DNA of 64,000 nt from Epiperipatus broadwayi (lineage: Eukaryota; Onychophora; Udeonychophora; Euonychophora; Peripatidae). Shown here piece after piece: positions 19,403 to 33,215 of the stretch; within the stretch, counting starts at the first letter, position 1, and each line of letters starts with the position of its first letter. The DNA is taken from positions 64,001 to 128,000 of the forward strand of contig JAQFVV010013363.1 of assembly GCA_028023455.1 (NCBI GenBank). Reading direction: 5' to 3'. The notes beneath the pieces were generated by a model that was given only the letters and a program-made list of their open reading frames with translations, was not told where the DNA came from and did not search any database. Both the position numbers and the translations under genes were made by a program.

Positions 19403-22400
19403 TAAACTCCAGGTATACAAAGAGTGCCTGTATTTCAAATATTTAGTTTTAAAGTGTAATCTTTTTATCACTCTTGTTGGGTTTCACTCTCAATACAATA
19501 CCAACTATTTCTGCCTGTTTTTAATCTATCTCGTTTTTTATCTTTCTCTTTATTTATATATATTTTCAATAAGAATTATCATGATTATTTTTTATATGTA
19601 AAAATTAGTATTAATACATATCATTTTAAGTCATTGTTTGTTAGATATATTAATTCTGGATTTACTTAGATTGACTTTTGAATTATTGTCAGTGTCAGAG
19701 TAGTTTTTTTTCCCCAAAAAATTTAACTTGATGCAAACTTAGTATATGAACCAAAGTGGTGCCTTAAATAGTTGTGTTACAATGCTATATTTTGTGCCTA
19801 AAAATAAAACATATATATTTCATGTTTATATATATTGAAATGAATAATGTATTATTTATTTCTGTATCAGCCATGTGGTTTTCCACAAGGGTGAGAGATT
19901 TAAAAAAAAAAACTCTCCTGTTAAAGAATGTATTGCAAATAATGCAATTAAAAAAGAGATTGAAAAAACATTATGCAAATTAATCAATCAAAAAAAAAAA
20001 ACTGGAAACAGGCTGTTTAAAATCATTTTTTCTTATTGCATTCATTCTGTGGATTTTCCTTTATTAAAATGACATTGGATCTTATTAAACTTAGTGAGTA
20101 AAATAAGATAAAATATCATCTGCTAATCTAATCTGGATATCTGAAAACTTGATACTTTACTTTTGAGTAAATTTGGTTAAAATGAAGAAACAAAGCTTAT
20201 TTTAAATTTGCAAAGCTGAGATTATTAAATTATATTATGGCACATATGAATTGTTTAATACTTTCCATCAGAAAAAAACGAACTATGATTATTTTGTATT
20301 GTAAGTTTTATATTTAAAAGGTCTATTAGACTTTATCTTAACGATTTTACGTTTATATTTAATACTAATACATTATTCATCTTATCTTATGAACTATTTA
20401 AAATAGAAAAGCAAAAGTTTTAAAAAAAGAATTTAATTAAAGTTAGTTTCATTTTGCTCTAATGTTTACGTAAAACAAAACCATTAATCAGTTTTAGATT
20501 AAGTTTAATAAAATGTTAAATAATATTAATTGATCTATACTCTACTTTATATTAATATACAATTATTGCTTAAGTTATGTATTAAAATGAAATACTCTAC
20601 AAGAACTCATTATCAATAAATCTATTAGATAATCTTGCATTTTATAAAATCAATCACATGATTACATCAAATATACTGTAGATTTCTATTGAATAATTAC
20701 TGAATCACGATCAACTAATCTATAGGTCAATCAGTTATTAAAATGGATTTTATAACAATTGAACTATAGAAAATGATTATTGGCAGTTGTTCAAACCAAA
20801 TATAGATATTAAGTTATAATAGTTAATAAATTTATGATCCATCTAAAAGAAATTTAGAGATAATTAAGGCAGGTCATTCTGACTAATGACAGAATAAAAT
20901 CTATTAATATTTTATTAACTGAACAAGATAAGCAAGCTCTTAATAATTAACCATGAACTAATGAAATTATTTATACACCCTACAATAACTTAGATAAACA
21001 AACAAATATTTCAATGTAATGACAATATAGAATTTATATCTAATTAAACTTAATAATCGTATATTAATAGGTACATGTATATAACCATCCTTCACTTACC
21101 TATATTGGTTTGATCTTAGATCAAGATTTAAATATCAAAATTACTTTTCACACTAAAAAAATAATTACACAGATTTCATGGGTTTCAATCAACTCTAAAT
21201 TTATTGATTTATAATAAATTTGATAATAATGATAATAAAAATTTTAAAAAAATGAAACAAAACAAATGTTGTATACAATTGACTAAAATTGTAGCTAGTT
21301 AAAAGTACAAATACTATTTCTATTTAATATATAATTAATTAATAGTCTATTACTGTATAAAAATTAATAATCAATAATAAATAAACATATATATGAAACT
21401 CAAAAGTAATTGTATGACAATAATACCATATATAAACTGAGGAGAGGTTCCAAATATCTTCCTTAGACTTTACATAGGATATACAAGGAAAAAAAATGTG
21501 ATCAAATAAAAGTAAATTTTTATTTATTCACTAATTTCTAAATAGTTAAACCAACATAAAAATCCATTGCATTTAAACCCTTCTATATGAATATTTCCAC
21601 ATCAAATCTTAAATGAAAAAAAAATATTTGAAACATCAGATCATAAATCAATCTTTATTATCAGATAAGTATTTAAATAATAATAATAAAAATGAATTTC
21701 TCTGACCATTTAATGTGTGAATCATGTAATAACTCATATATACTATTTGATCTTATATTTTAAAATAAAATATGAACAAAACACATTTTTTAATGAAAAA
21801 TATATACAGAGATATACCACAAGTGAAAAATCTCATTCCTCCTTTTTACTCACTGGTCTATTATTGCCCTGGTTTTTTGTTTTCAATTCCAAAGTGTAAA
21901 AACAATTCTTGAAATAAAAAAGACAAGCATAAATAATAATAATCGAGGATTTGAATTCAATTATCTTTGTTTTTAAATCCCAGTATTTTTCTTTCACATA
22001 TACAAATATATCCAAGCTTTTACAATAACAGATACTTGGTCAATACAAAATCTGTATATCACTGGTTTTATTTTTATTTTTTTTTATTGGTAATAATATA
22101 TAAAAAGAATTTTGAAAAAATTGAGTAATAAGTACTAGCATTTTTTCCAAGTCAATAAAGTGAAATTTAATCCATCTTGTGAAATTCATTGATTGGAAAT
22201 AGACGTCCATATATACACCATGGGGTTTGTATTCATCACAAATAAATAAATGAAATTCTAGATTTTAACAATGGGAATATTTTATAGCTTATTTGCAATA
22301 CAACGAATTTTGATGGTATTTTTTTTTATAATGCATTTTGCCCCTTCCCTTGGAATTTCATTGATGAACTGCTGCAATTGAATGAGGAGACAGGTAATTT

Positions 22401-23183
22401 TTTTATTCTTCAATGGTTTTAGAAATTCATCACTTTAGAAAAAAAAATTGAGAATTTTTAAAGACAAAAGTGAAGTGTCAAGATAAAGTGTTTTAGTTTT
22501 TATTTATAACATATCTATGCTGACTTTAATATTATTAAGACAACTGTTCATTTAAACTCAAAGATAACATCTTTGCGTTTAATAAAATTTGCCTCCAATT
22601 AATAAATGAAATGAAGACTTTAAAATATTGGATACAGTAAAAAAAATTTCGATTCACAATTTCAATACGATATTTAAAAAAAAAGAAGAATTTACATGAC
22701 ATTTCCAATATCTTCTGATGAATATACATTTTTAATACAAAAATTTAACATATATCTTTAATAATATATTCCAGTAAAATTATTAATAAACAAACATATA
22801 ATTAAATATGAAATAATTAATTGTGTAACAAGTAGCTGTTATTGTGAATGCAATAACAAAATGGACACGTAATAAGTAATAATAATGATTTTATACAAGC
22901 GACTTATTTTATGATTGACCTAATTATTTTCCAATATTTATTTATCTGTTCGCTTATGTATACTTTTCTTAAAATTGATCACAACCAATTCATGATTTGG
23001 TGTTAATACCAATAAGAAATAATATTATTTTAAAATACTAGGTTGCCATGGTTATCTATTTAACATTTATACTTCAAGACCTCTTTTATCCATAGATCAA
23101 GTGAAATGAAATTAAATAAGATCACTAAACGTCTTTATTTTTTATATATACTGTGTTATACAGCTCTAATCTGGGCAATTACA
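19403..23183. other. Non-coding, no recognised feature
   Basis: Nearly 3.8 kb of very A+T-rich sequence. Open frames at 19774-20072 (plus) and 22535-22729 (minus) are lysine-, asparagine- and phenylalanine-rich translations of A+T runs without motifs. Nothing else seen. Confidence 0.5.
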
Positions 23184-23220
<37 letters not shown>

Positions 23221-23280
23221 GAATCCTATAATTAAATATTAGAAAATACTGATTATTGTATTTTCTAATATTTAATTATA
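23184..23280. repeat. (TA)n(TG)n microsatellite followed by a perfect 23-bp-arm hairpin
   Basis: The dinucleotide tract covers 23184-23221. It is followed by a hairpin whose arms (23227-23249 and 23258-23280) are perfect reverse complements of 23 bp around TGATTATT. The sequence is ATAATTAAATATTAGAAAAT and its inverse. Confidence 0.9.
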
Positions 23281-24143
23281 AGATTTCATATATTGCTTTG
23301 AAGAAATACAAACATCAATATATAATATTATTACATATATATACAGTTGTCTATTTACTGTTGAATAGTATAAATATATCGTGTCCATATGACAGGATTC
23401 ACTTCTAATTTTGTTTTGATAAATTAGAGATCGGACTCAAAACAAACCATCCCTGCAGAAGTCATAATTTTATTAAAGTGAGATTTGGATCTAAAAATGG
23501 CAATTCCTTATAATTATTATTGTAGAAAGATATATCAGTTACATATCCCATATTAAGTATACATATGTGTCTATACTAAGAAATTTAGGAGTCAAATAAA
23601 TGTCTTATATTTTATTGGTTTATCCAAATATTGTTATATTTTAAGTTTATTACGGTCTGGGGTTCAGTGTATGGCAATTACACTCGATTGTTTATAACTG
23701 TATTAATGTTATAATGTAATTTCAGCTTAAGATTAAATGTAGCAAAGAAACCTTGAATATTTTATAAGTAATTATTGTTTTCCTGCATGAATATAATAAG
23801 ACAATAATATTTAAAAGATTGGAGGAAAGGCTTCATTAAAAGAAAAGTAAGTTATATGTCAACTGACCATTATATTTTCTAATTGAACAATTGTTATGAT
23901 GTGTTAGCTTCTTTAAATGTAATATTGCATGGTCTACATTTATTTATCAGGTGTAACTTGTGTTCCTTATAATCTAGTCAGGCATTTCAAATAGAGGCTG
24001 TGTAGTAGTCATCATTATTCTATTAAATAAAAGATTCTTAAAATATATATGCCAATTTATTTCCTGATGTTTAAAGTGAGGTGTCATCTGTATAAATTAT
24101 ATAATTTTTAAAAAAGAACTGACATAATATCCTTCAAGAGAAA
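23281..24143. other. Non-coding, no recognised feature
   Basis: A+T-rich, no feature recognised. Confidence 0.5.
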
Positions 24144-24402
24144 TAAACTATACCTTTTGATGTTACTAATAAATTATCAATTACTACTAATTAACAATTC
24201 CTGAGGCTAAGCAAGTTTTTCCTTATAAACCTATAATAGTTCTTTTCTTGGTGGTCTTTGAAATAAAAGAGGACCCCTTTTGCTTCAAAGTTCCCTAACA
24301 AAAGAGCTATTATAGATATACAAGAAAAACTTGCTTAAACTCAGTAATTGTTAATTATTAGTAATTGATAATTTCTTAATAACATCAAAAGATATAGTTT
24401 AT
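24144..24402. repeat. Palindromic MITE-like repeat, about 100-bp arms
   Basis: The left arm AAACTATACCTTTTGATGTT to CTATAATAGTTCTTTT is inverted from 24298 onward, ending AACATCAAAAGATATAGTTT. Arms agree at about nine of ten positions; the loop is about 50 bp. No coding capacity and no clear target duplication. Confidence 0.75.
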
Positions 24403-24688
24403 CTTTATTTAATGGCTATTATATCCTCATTTTTATTCATTATTATAATAACAATCCATATAAACATTTAATTAAAAAATCCTAAAGTGAAACTAATCAA
24501 TAAAATAATGGAAACTACCCTAAATTCCTAACTAGCCATGGAAAACAAACTGTAAAATACAACCCAGGGTGTTGATCCTTCTATAAAAATGTTATAAAAG
24601 GAGGGCCAGTTAGATTTTGTTAAATTAAAATATTTAGATTTATTGGTGATTAGAAATGTGAAGAATAATTGTTTGGTATGTAATCACT
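24403..24688. other. Decayed upstream part of a Penelope-like element
   Basis: This 286-bp stretch precedes the recognisable PLE linker. Short peptides such as LLVIRNVKNNCLVC are open but I cannot align them to RT. Assignment is positional. Confidence 0.25.
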
Positions 24689-25386
24689 ATGTTAAGATTT
24701 ATAATTGAACCTGATAGCTATCAATATGTATTTCATAAAATAACTGCTTTAAGAAATTATTGTTATAGAAATAAGAGATTAAATAATTCTAATGTGGTAG
24801 CTTGGTATCAAAAAGGTCGATTTTATAAAGATTATTGGAGTATTGGCTACTCTGATAAATTTGTTAAAAGTATTTTATTTAATAGTAACAGTGATTGTAA
24901 TAATGTAAAGGATAAAGAAAAACATAATTTTATTTTTTTTCCTTTTAAATTGTTTTCTTATAGAATTGTATATAAAAATAGTAATTTGTTTGGAAACAAG
25001 AAAATTGTTTGGAAAAGGACTACTACTTTGAATAATTTATTAAATAATACAATAGAAAGATTATCCCTGATGTAATGTATATTATTCTTTGTTTTTGTAA
25101 GAAGGTATATATAGATCTGAGTAGTTTGAGATTAAATGAAAGGATGAAGGTACATAAAAGTAGGGATATGAATAAATATCTTGGTTCTGCTTTATATATC
25201 TATGAAAAAGATACAGACTACCCTATTAGTTTTGATGAGACTAAGATTTTCTTTGGAAAAAATAAAATAAAATTAAAAAAATCTTTATTATTGAAAATTT
25301 ATGATTCTGAAGCAATTAACCTGTTTAAAAGGTTTTTTAATATTAAGGGGTTTATGAAATTAAGTGGAATTGTGAGTAATATTTAG
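24689..25386 (+). pseudogene. Penelope-like element: linker plus GIY-YIG endonuclease
   Basis: Two open stretches, separated by a frameshift at about 25060-25075, encode the C-terminal third of a PLE protein. The first holds the RT-endonuclease linker: FFPFKLFSYRIVYK, then IVWKRTTTLNNLL (the pattern ..V.(F/W)....TL..LL). In the second frame IIPDVMYIILCFCKKVYID is the GIY...C.C...YIG core, followed by LSSLRLNERMKVHK with the conserved catalytic Arg and EH-type His. Next come SALYIYEKDTDYPISFDETK, the (A)....TDH.I.F...KI block, and SLLLKIYDSEAINLF, the L.E..YI...IN block. YIG is changed to YID. The same strand carries a PLE N-terminal part 2.4 kb downstream (27743), so the order endonuclease-then-RT suggests two head-to-tail copies rather than one element. 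Confidence 0.8.
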
Positions 25387-27742
25387 TATAAATTTGTTGT
25401 GTTTTAGTCCTTCACATTTGACAAGTCTACTTGTAGCAGTGAAACCATTGGTTGTATTTTAGAGTTTATTTTCTATGGCTAGTCGAATTTAGTTGTAAAT
25501 TTAGGATAATTTTGATTATTTTATTGATTAGTTTATCTTTAGGCTTTTAATGTTTAGATTTTGATGAGTTGTTTTTAATTTAAGGTAGTGTTGGTGATAA
25601 TGTGTAAATGTTTTTTGTAAATTTTTTAATTTTTTTATATATTGTAAAGATCAGACTTGGATAACTCAACATTTTACATTTTCTCTATTTATTTATTTAT
25701 TTATTTTGCATAAATTATACAGACACCAACTGACTTTAAGCATCAGGACATAAATTAACACATGTATATTTAAAACAATACTTTATTCAATAGAATAATG
25801 TAACATTACACAGTCCCATTTGTCATCCCAGGCTAAATCATGGAGAACATAAGTTACTCCCGATGAATAATGGTAGATCACTCAATCTTAAATAAACAAA
25901 GTGACAAATCAAGTAATAATAATTTATTTACAAATGTACTTATTAATTGATGCAAAATTTATTTTTTTAATAAAATTAACAGATTATGTAACAGTAATTT
26001 ATTCACAAAGTATAATCAATAATTGATAAGTAATTTATTTCTTTAACAAGTTCCTTTAATTTTTATATATTACAGTATCAAGATATTCATAGATAATGTC
26101 ACATATGCTATACCTTTAAAATCTTAAATATAATGCTGTACACATATGAATCCATAAATACAAACATTTCTTTGACTTGCATGTCTCCTAGTATTTACAC
26201 ATATCTATGTTCTATATAGGATATACATTAAATCTATTTTTATCACAATATTCCTAAACATAATCATTTAATTAATAATAACTATAAAGGATAGCCTTTT
26301 AGTCCAAGCTTTAACTGAATAAATCTCTTATATACAATAATTATAAGGAGTGATCTTTTGATCCTAAACCTAATTTAATATAACTACAATTTATACAGGG
26401 ATGACTCATTCTAAGATCGATCCCTAACTCATCAATGTGATAGGAATGTATTCTTCCATATGGATGTGAACATATGTAAACTATTAAAAATTGAATAAAC
26501 CACTATGCACATATAAATCCATCTATATAAAATTTAATTTTCAGTAATCAAATATAAATTTAACTAAAAATAAATTTAACTAAAAATGAATGAGTCTAAT
26601 GGAAATAATTACACGTTCATTACCAGTTATTTGAAACAGACAATTTCTATGTATGCATTGCATCATTATTTTTTGAACTTTTCCTCTTATTAATAGTTTA
26701 TATAAAATTCATAAGCTTAATATACATGTGATAATTTTTTTTTTCTTAAAAAAAATAATTTTAACCAGTAAAGCAAAAATATTACAAATTCATTTCTTTC
26801 TTTTTTAAAACTGAATTTCTTTCAAAATAATACCTGGATAATACACATTATTTACAAATTCAAATTATGTAAAATAAAGTAAAAATCACTCTTTAAATAT
26901 AAGTCTCACCCAAAACAAAATAATTGCCATTTACTTTTTTTAGACAAATATTAAAGGTCCATTTAGCGTGATAACAGTCTTGTAATTTTTTGCCATCATT
27001 TAATAAGCCTATTTCTTTATTTCAATTGGAGTTATTTAAAATATTATTCAAAATGTCTTTTTTATTCACAAGGCATAGTGAAATCCTGGATTTAAATGAA
27101 GTAGTATTCCAATCTGATTTCTATTTTGAATTTTGTTTTAATTCTTTTTTTAAAAAACAAATTTGTATATCATTTATATATGTTGGTTTTTATTGAATGA
27201 GTATTGTTGGAATAATATATCTATAGATTTTAGTTGTTGGAGTGATGTTTGAGGTTTTTTGTTTTATATTTGTTTGTTATAGGTTGTGTCATATGATAAA
27301 ATTATAAAAAATAAATGGGAGGGGGGAGATGTGTATGTTTTGATGTGGGTTTCTTTTTTGTAAATTTAGTTGTGTATTTTTTATTTGTAGTTGTTCTTTA
27401 TTATGTGTTTATGGGATTATTTTTCATTGAATGATATTAGGAGAATTAAAAATTTTTTTAGATTAAATGGATAGGGTAAAATCTTTAGGATAATAGATTT
27501 ATTTCCTTAAAAAATGAAGACAATTTAATGTTTTTTCTTAGGAGTTGTATTCTTAATCATTCTTAATCTTAAGAAGAATAGAAAACTGTTTAAGAATCAG
27601 AATTTGGTTTTGAATTTACAAATGTTTATTTTGAATAGTTTTTTTAAAAGAAAATTTTATTGTTTTACAAATTTATTTATGAATATTAAAAAACAGGTAT
27701 AATTTAGATAAGAAACAATATTTTAAGTATACTATTTTATTT
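25387..27742. other. Non-coding between two PLE pieces
   Basis: Contains a TATTT-type tract at 25683-25705 and otherwise A+T-rich sequence. The frame at 26990-27196 (plus) and the pieces beyond it could be decayed leader of the downstream PLE, but I recognise no motif. Confidence 0.35.
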
Positions 27743-28715
27743 TTTTTCATAAGGCAGTTTAGAATAAATAAATCAAATTTCTATTGTAGAAAATATGAAA
27801 CAAAATTAAAATGGTTGTTTGGAAAAATGAATCATATTTACTTTAATTATAGAGTAGTTGAGAGTAATATTACTATTGATAGATTTGTTAATCTTTCTGG
27901 TACTAAGTTAAATGATAGAGAATTAAAAATTCTTGGTAACAGTCTTAATTTCATTCCTTTTAATTCAGTAAAAGATAGTTTTTGATACACTTTTGTCTAT
28001 TGAATCTAGTAATTTGAGTGCTGAGCAGAAAGTTGGAATTCAATTGGTTTAAATTAAAAGTTTAAAAAGTAATGAAAAATATATTATTAATCCTGCTGAG
28101 ATTAGACATCTTAAGAATAGGTTGATTGCTGATGATGTAATCATTTTCTATGAAGCAAGTTTGTCATTACGAAAGGAAATGAGTTTAGAGAGAAAAGACT
28201 TAGAGAATTAAATAATAGTAAATATATGGTAATAGAAAAACATTGTGATTAAAAGGAGTTTTATATAATAAAAAAAGGTAAATTTGAAAATTTTTATAGA
28301 TGTTTATTAATATTAAGACTTACAAAGATGTTTTTTACCTTAAAGATTTATTTTTAACTTTACAGATAGTGTTGTTGAGGGTATTTCTAAGTTCTTGAAT
28401 ATTTTTTAAACAATTTGTTAACTTTCATCATTACACGGTTTCATCTTTTTTTGAGAGAAGAAATTGGATATATGGTAGTTTGGATATTGAGAATATGTAT
28501 CCGTCTGTTAATAGATTATGCAGTATTGATGTTCTTATGTCTGTGTTCATTAAAAATGGATCTTTGTCAAAGAATAGTATTAATGTTATTAAAGATTTGT
28601 TTTTATTATTGGAGGATTCTATGTACTTTATTTATAATGGTAATTTTTATAAGATTAGGGAAGGGTGGATAATAGGTTATATTATTTCTCCTTTAATTAA
28701 TTTGTTCAGTTGATA
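27743..28715 (+). pseudogene. Penelope-like element: N-terminal region and reverse transcriptase core
   Basis: The first open stretch (27743-27985) ends RFVNLSGTKLNDRELKILGN then LNFIP, the VVNLS...L...E...L..GL.F.P signature found before RT in PLEs. Frameshifted pieces follow (KYMVIEKHCD, like the KGGA.V..D region; TDSVVEGISKFLNIF, ahead of motif A). At 28480-28713 motif A appears as MDIENMYPSVN (D.....(Y/F).S(V/I)) and motif B as FYKIREGWIIGYIISPLINLF, standing for the usual G..MGS.LSP..A. The motif C YxDD part and endonuclease are missing, so this is a 3'-deleted copy. It is in the same orientation as 24689-25386. Confidence 0.8.
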
Positions 28716-28771
28716 TTAGTTATTTGTAAAAAAGAATGGTACTTTGATATTATTCCTGCTATGATGTAATA

Positions 28772-28928
28772 CTCCAGTGATATGTTATTCTAAGTTTGCT
28801 ATATGTTTAAAATAACACATCCAAGGAATGTGTGGACAAATTTAATTGATAAAATTTGTCCACAGATCTTGTGAGGCATTATGTTAAAGATATCACAAAC
28901 TTAAAATAATATATTATACCATGTGTAG
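28772..28928. repeat. Small palindromic repeat (about 70-bp arms)
   Basis: GTGGACAAATTT and AAATTTGTCCAC meet around AATTGATA at 28833-28864. Outward the arms remain alignable (TTATTCTAAGTTTG.TATAT against the inverse of ATATCACAAACTTAAAATAA) at roughly three quarters identity. It abuts the truncated PLE RT. Confidence 0.6.
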
Positions 28929-29490
28929 TATAAAAATTCAAATCTAAAAAAAAATGGAGAGATATTTTCAGTATGGAAAAAAAAAAACACATTACTATAC
29001 TAAATAAAACCTGATAATTGTGACTATTTAATATGGTGCTTTTTGTCAATTTTTATTACTGGCAAAGGCATTCTTCCCCTTCTGGTATAATGCAGCACTT
29101 AATGCCATCATAAGCACCAGGGAAAGAAAAATGCAAATTTTAACTTTTAGAAATCCCAAACAAAACTTGACTGTCTAGATAAAATGAAAAGTTAATAATA
29201 TATAATATTATAACAATAAATTCTAATTGTGATTTTTAGAGTACATGCCAATTGTTTAAGTCATGTATTTTGGAGTTTACTTTTTCAAAAAAAAAAAGAT
29301 CAAATTAGCTGGTAAAAGGATACTACAATAGTTTTTTTTTAAAAAAATATGGACTTTAAGAAGAGTAAATTTCTATGCAAATAAATTTGCAAAATTTTAA
29401 AAATCTAATTAGTAATAATAACTGCGTTCTTGATTCAGTTCAGTCATAAAATGTTTAAAAGTCATATATCTCATTGGAGTACATATGCCC
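28929..29490. other. Non-coding, no recognised feature
   Basis: A+T-rich; no feature recognised. Confidence 0.5.
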
Positions 29491-29499
29491 TGTTTAATT

Positions 29500-29600
29500 T
29501 CTTCCAATGATAGAATGGTAAACTCTGGAGCTTAAGATCTATGGATTACAATCCAAGTCTATCACTTTTTATGAATTATAAATCTCCATTCAATTATTTG
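29500..29600 (+). repeat. Family F repeat copy
   Basis: AACTCTGGAGCTTAAGATCT followed by ATGGATTACAATCC and TCTATCACTTTTTATG. It gives the clearest form of the first F block. A still more diverged relative lies at about 29800-29880. Confidence 0.4.
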
Positions 29601-30169
29601 TTTACTTTTTAGTACATTATAGTGCTCTGTCATAACTCAAGAAAAAAGTATGAATTTTATAGATAAAGTTCATCACTTTCTAAAATATATTAATGTTTAA
29701 GTGGGAGAAATCTTAACTGCATGTTTATATATATTAAAAAAGATATAAATGTTGTTTTATCAAAAAAAAATTTAATAGTAATCTTGTGACAACATATTCA
29801 ATCATATCTGAGAGAACAATTTTTTAGACTTGAATCTCAATCTGTCATTTCTGTTGCTTGAATGTAATGCGATATCCTAAACAAATAGCTATCTAATTAT
29901 TATCACAATAATTTTAATGAACTTATAAACAATTTTATGGTTTATCAAATATGTAACACTAAAAATATAAATCTATATTTCTTAGTAACATATTTAAGCT
30001 TGTTTGCTCCATGAATAGCTTTTACTTATTATTATCTATCAAAACCACTGGCATTGATTGCCATAACGCTTATAATCTATTGTTTATTTACCATAAAAAA
30101 TAAGAATAATCAGTAAAGTATAACATCACATGATCCTCTCATTTGCTTTCAAGAGTATTAATATTCATC

Positions 30170-30420
30170 CTACTCTAAAGCCATCTGTTATAAGCTTGAA
30201 TAATCAGTGGATACCAGATGATATAGTAATATGTGATCCCTATCTTCATACTGATTTCTGTTTTTGTTTTCATCAGTGAAAACTGTGCTTCAAACCTGGA
30301 TCTAATACACTTATACATCTAGTGATCACATTTATACTTCTTTGTGCTTTCAAACTAATAAGCTACAATTTAAAAAAAGTGTTTTAAACCTATACTAATT
30401 CACTCACATTGTTATATAAT
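30170..30420 (-). repeat. Old family C relative
   Basis: Contains TTTTCATCAGTGAAAACTGTGC and CTGGATCTAATACAC, resembling CTTCATCAGTGAGGAGC and GGATCTAATGCA of family C in the same orientation as the C left arms. Highly diverged; the ribozyme core is no longer readable. Confidence 0.35.
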
Positions 30421-33215
30421 TCTCTATAGTTTTGAGCAGTAATAAAGTGACCCACTATGAAGCTGAAAATCCATGTATCATGATCAGATCTGTCACTTTG
30501 CTACTCAAAACTTCTTATAAACTTTTGATCAAAAGCTGATTGATTATTTTTAATAAGGATATAAGTCTGACACCAAGTCTGTTTTTATATATTATAAAAA
30601 CTATGATTCTATAACAATTGTTGTCTCTTCTATTTTTGGGCTAGGAAGGTCAATACCAACAATAATATCACATATATGCTTATCCAGATACTTTTAAGAT
30701 CAATTATCTCCACCTTACTCTATATTGAGTAATCAACAAATACAAAATGGAATAATGCAATAGAATTTCCATCTTCAGACTGGGTTTTGCCTTTATCTGT
30801 AAAAATTAGGATTCAAATGCTAGAACTAATGTACTTATGTTTTTAACAGCCACCCTTTACTTCTTTGTATTATTCAAGGCAAAAAACTAAAATCATTGTG
30901 GAGGGGATTGTATAGTACTATATTTTCTTGTATCTAATTATTACTCAAGTTTACAGTAGTTAGAGTAGCTAGAAAATAACTTTCTTAATAAGAAATGAAA
31001 TGACTAAATATTTAATATAATAAATGAATCCTTCAGTTATCTAGGTATGTTAATGTGAGATAAGTATAACTGAATGATAATTTCTAAAAAAAACTTTGAT
31101 TTACATGTACATGCATTCATATCCCAAAAACTTAACCAGTATTTTATTGTAACAATTATATACTAGATATAGTAATAAATTATCTTAAACTTAGATACTA
31201 TTGATAGTGTTTAGGTATTTTTCCTGCTGCACTGAAATGTTTGTTGCACAGTAAAGCTTGTCTTCTTTTTTACTTTTCATTAAACATATCATTATTACTA
31301 TAGAATCTCATAATGTAGTAATTAGTTTACCTATTTGACAAGATCATGATCTGTATAATGAATTTAGATTGTTCAGAATTTTTAATTTTTTGTCAGGTTA
31401 ATATCTCATAGTTATCTATCTAGATGTCTAATTACTGTTTGATAAATTAGTATTAAAAGCGTCTTAATAACATGCATGGGGACTTTGTTATTTTATAATG
31501 CAATTCTGAATTTTAGATACTAAAATAAATCTACACAAAAGTGGAAGTGAGATAATTATCATTGGTCATAATTTAATATTCTTAGGAAGTCCAAATGTTT
31601 TCTAATGTAGCTAACTGCTGATCAGCCTTTGAATAGAAAACTTAACACAATTTTTAACAAAAGGATAAAAAGAGAAAATGAAAAATACAATCCTTTTCAC
31701 TCAATAAGCAACTGTCCTGTTGAATATTCTCTCTATGTAGAGAATATAGAACAGACATTGAAGAGCTCATTTAGTGTACAGTTTACATGCTTGACTGACC
31801 TATGTAGTCTCAGCATTGATTCACTAAAAAATAAAATATCCCACTTATTCTTGAATTTATAGCGTTGCAAGTGAATGTAAAAGAAATATATTTTGTAATA
31901 AAAAATTTGTATTTAATTAAAAAAACAACTGATAGAAAGTCACATTCAATGTGTATATAAGCAAGAGATAAATAACTATAAATTCAATAATAAATATGAA
32001 CATTTTTTATTTTTTATCAACTCGAATTTCACCTGTCCAAATCCAATTTTGATGATGATGACAATGATTATTATTATTTTTGTTTGTTGAAACTAATTCA
32101 TTTTAATGCTTTTATTCACTGAGCTTGCATGAAATAAAAATAAACATAAGGTAATCTACGCACAAAATATGTATTAAATAAATAAAAACAAAAAATTTAA
32201 TTCAATGTGGTTACTTTAAGTGATAGTGGCAGATAGCAAGTCAAATGCAGGTGTGAGGCCAAATGAAATTCCAAAAATATAATCATTCATAACAGTCTAC
32301 TAAATGAAAGCAACAAATTAAAATCCTTTTCAGCAAGGGAAAAAAATTATTGAAATTGGAACTTAACACAGTAATACCAGAGTCAATAACAAAAATAAAA
32401 TGTTCACATTTATTATTGAATTTAATAAATACCTGTATTAACTTTTTACTTATTTTATATACATTCTACGAGTGAATTGTTTTGCTTTTTTTTTTTTATT
32501 ATTTATTAGACATTTTTTTATTACGAAATATATTATTTTTTCATTTTATTTAAAATTTTCCTGTAGCAGTAAATTTAAGAATAAATGCAAACATTTTATT
32601 TTTTATCGATTTTTTCTACTCTGTCGTGAGTACCATGTAGCCCCATTAAGTGAATAGACTATCATTATTGGAGCATTGGCTTTGAACCGGATGTGCTCTC
32701 TTTTACATTTAATCTATACACTATATATTAGTATGTAGCCTTTTCTTTGTGTGTCTAAGGCAGACAGATTTAGTTATTAAAGAAATAAACAAATGATAAA
32801 TAGAAAAAAAATAATATCATTTAAAAGTTCTATATAATATGAAACAAAGAAAATATGCACACATACATATATTATTAAGCCTTTTGATTTTGATTAAACG
32901 TTTTAGTTAATACGGGCCAGCTGTTTACTCTAAACTACTCTTTAATTTTGGTATTAGTTTCAGTTCACTTCTGTTCATTTTAATAATCTTTGTCTGAGCT
33001 AATTTAGTTAACGAATTCTTTTTCATTAAATTGTCATCTGTAATTATTATGATCTTGCTTTTTTATAACTTAGTTGCTCCTTATTATTTTAACAGTGTAT
33101 CATTGTTACAAATGTTTTCTGGCACTCATTTATCTATTTTTCTACATGCAGTTTATACATAAAGGAAGTTGTAGTTGGAATTTGTATCCTCTTAACTTGA
33201 GCTGTTTTATTTTAG
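30421..33215. other. Probable intron or intergenic sequence
   Basis: A+T-rich, with a weak family F trace at 30440-30540. The last 30 bases form the 3' end of an intron (CTTAAC at 33191-33196, pyrimidine-rich tract, AG at 33214-33215). The 77-codon frame at 31629-31862 is discussed among the rejected items. Confidence 0.45.

Noticed and set aside
19774-20072. Two overlapping plus-strand frames, one with KGERFKKK and lysine-rich segments
   Set aside because: Encoded by poly-A runs; no motif, no splice sites.
31629-31862. 77-codon plus-strand frame with fairly balanced composition
   Set aside because: Looks slightly protein-like (CPVEYSLYVENIEQTLKSSF) but has no family resemblance, no clear splice signals and no neighbouring feature; kept out for lack of support.
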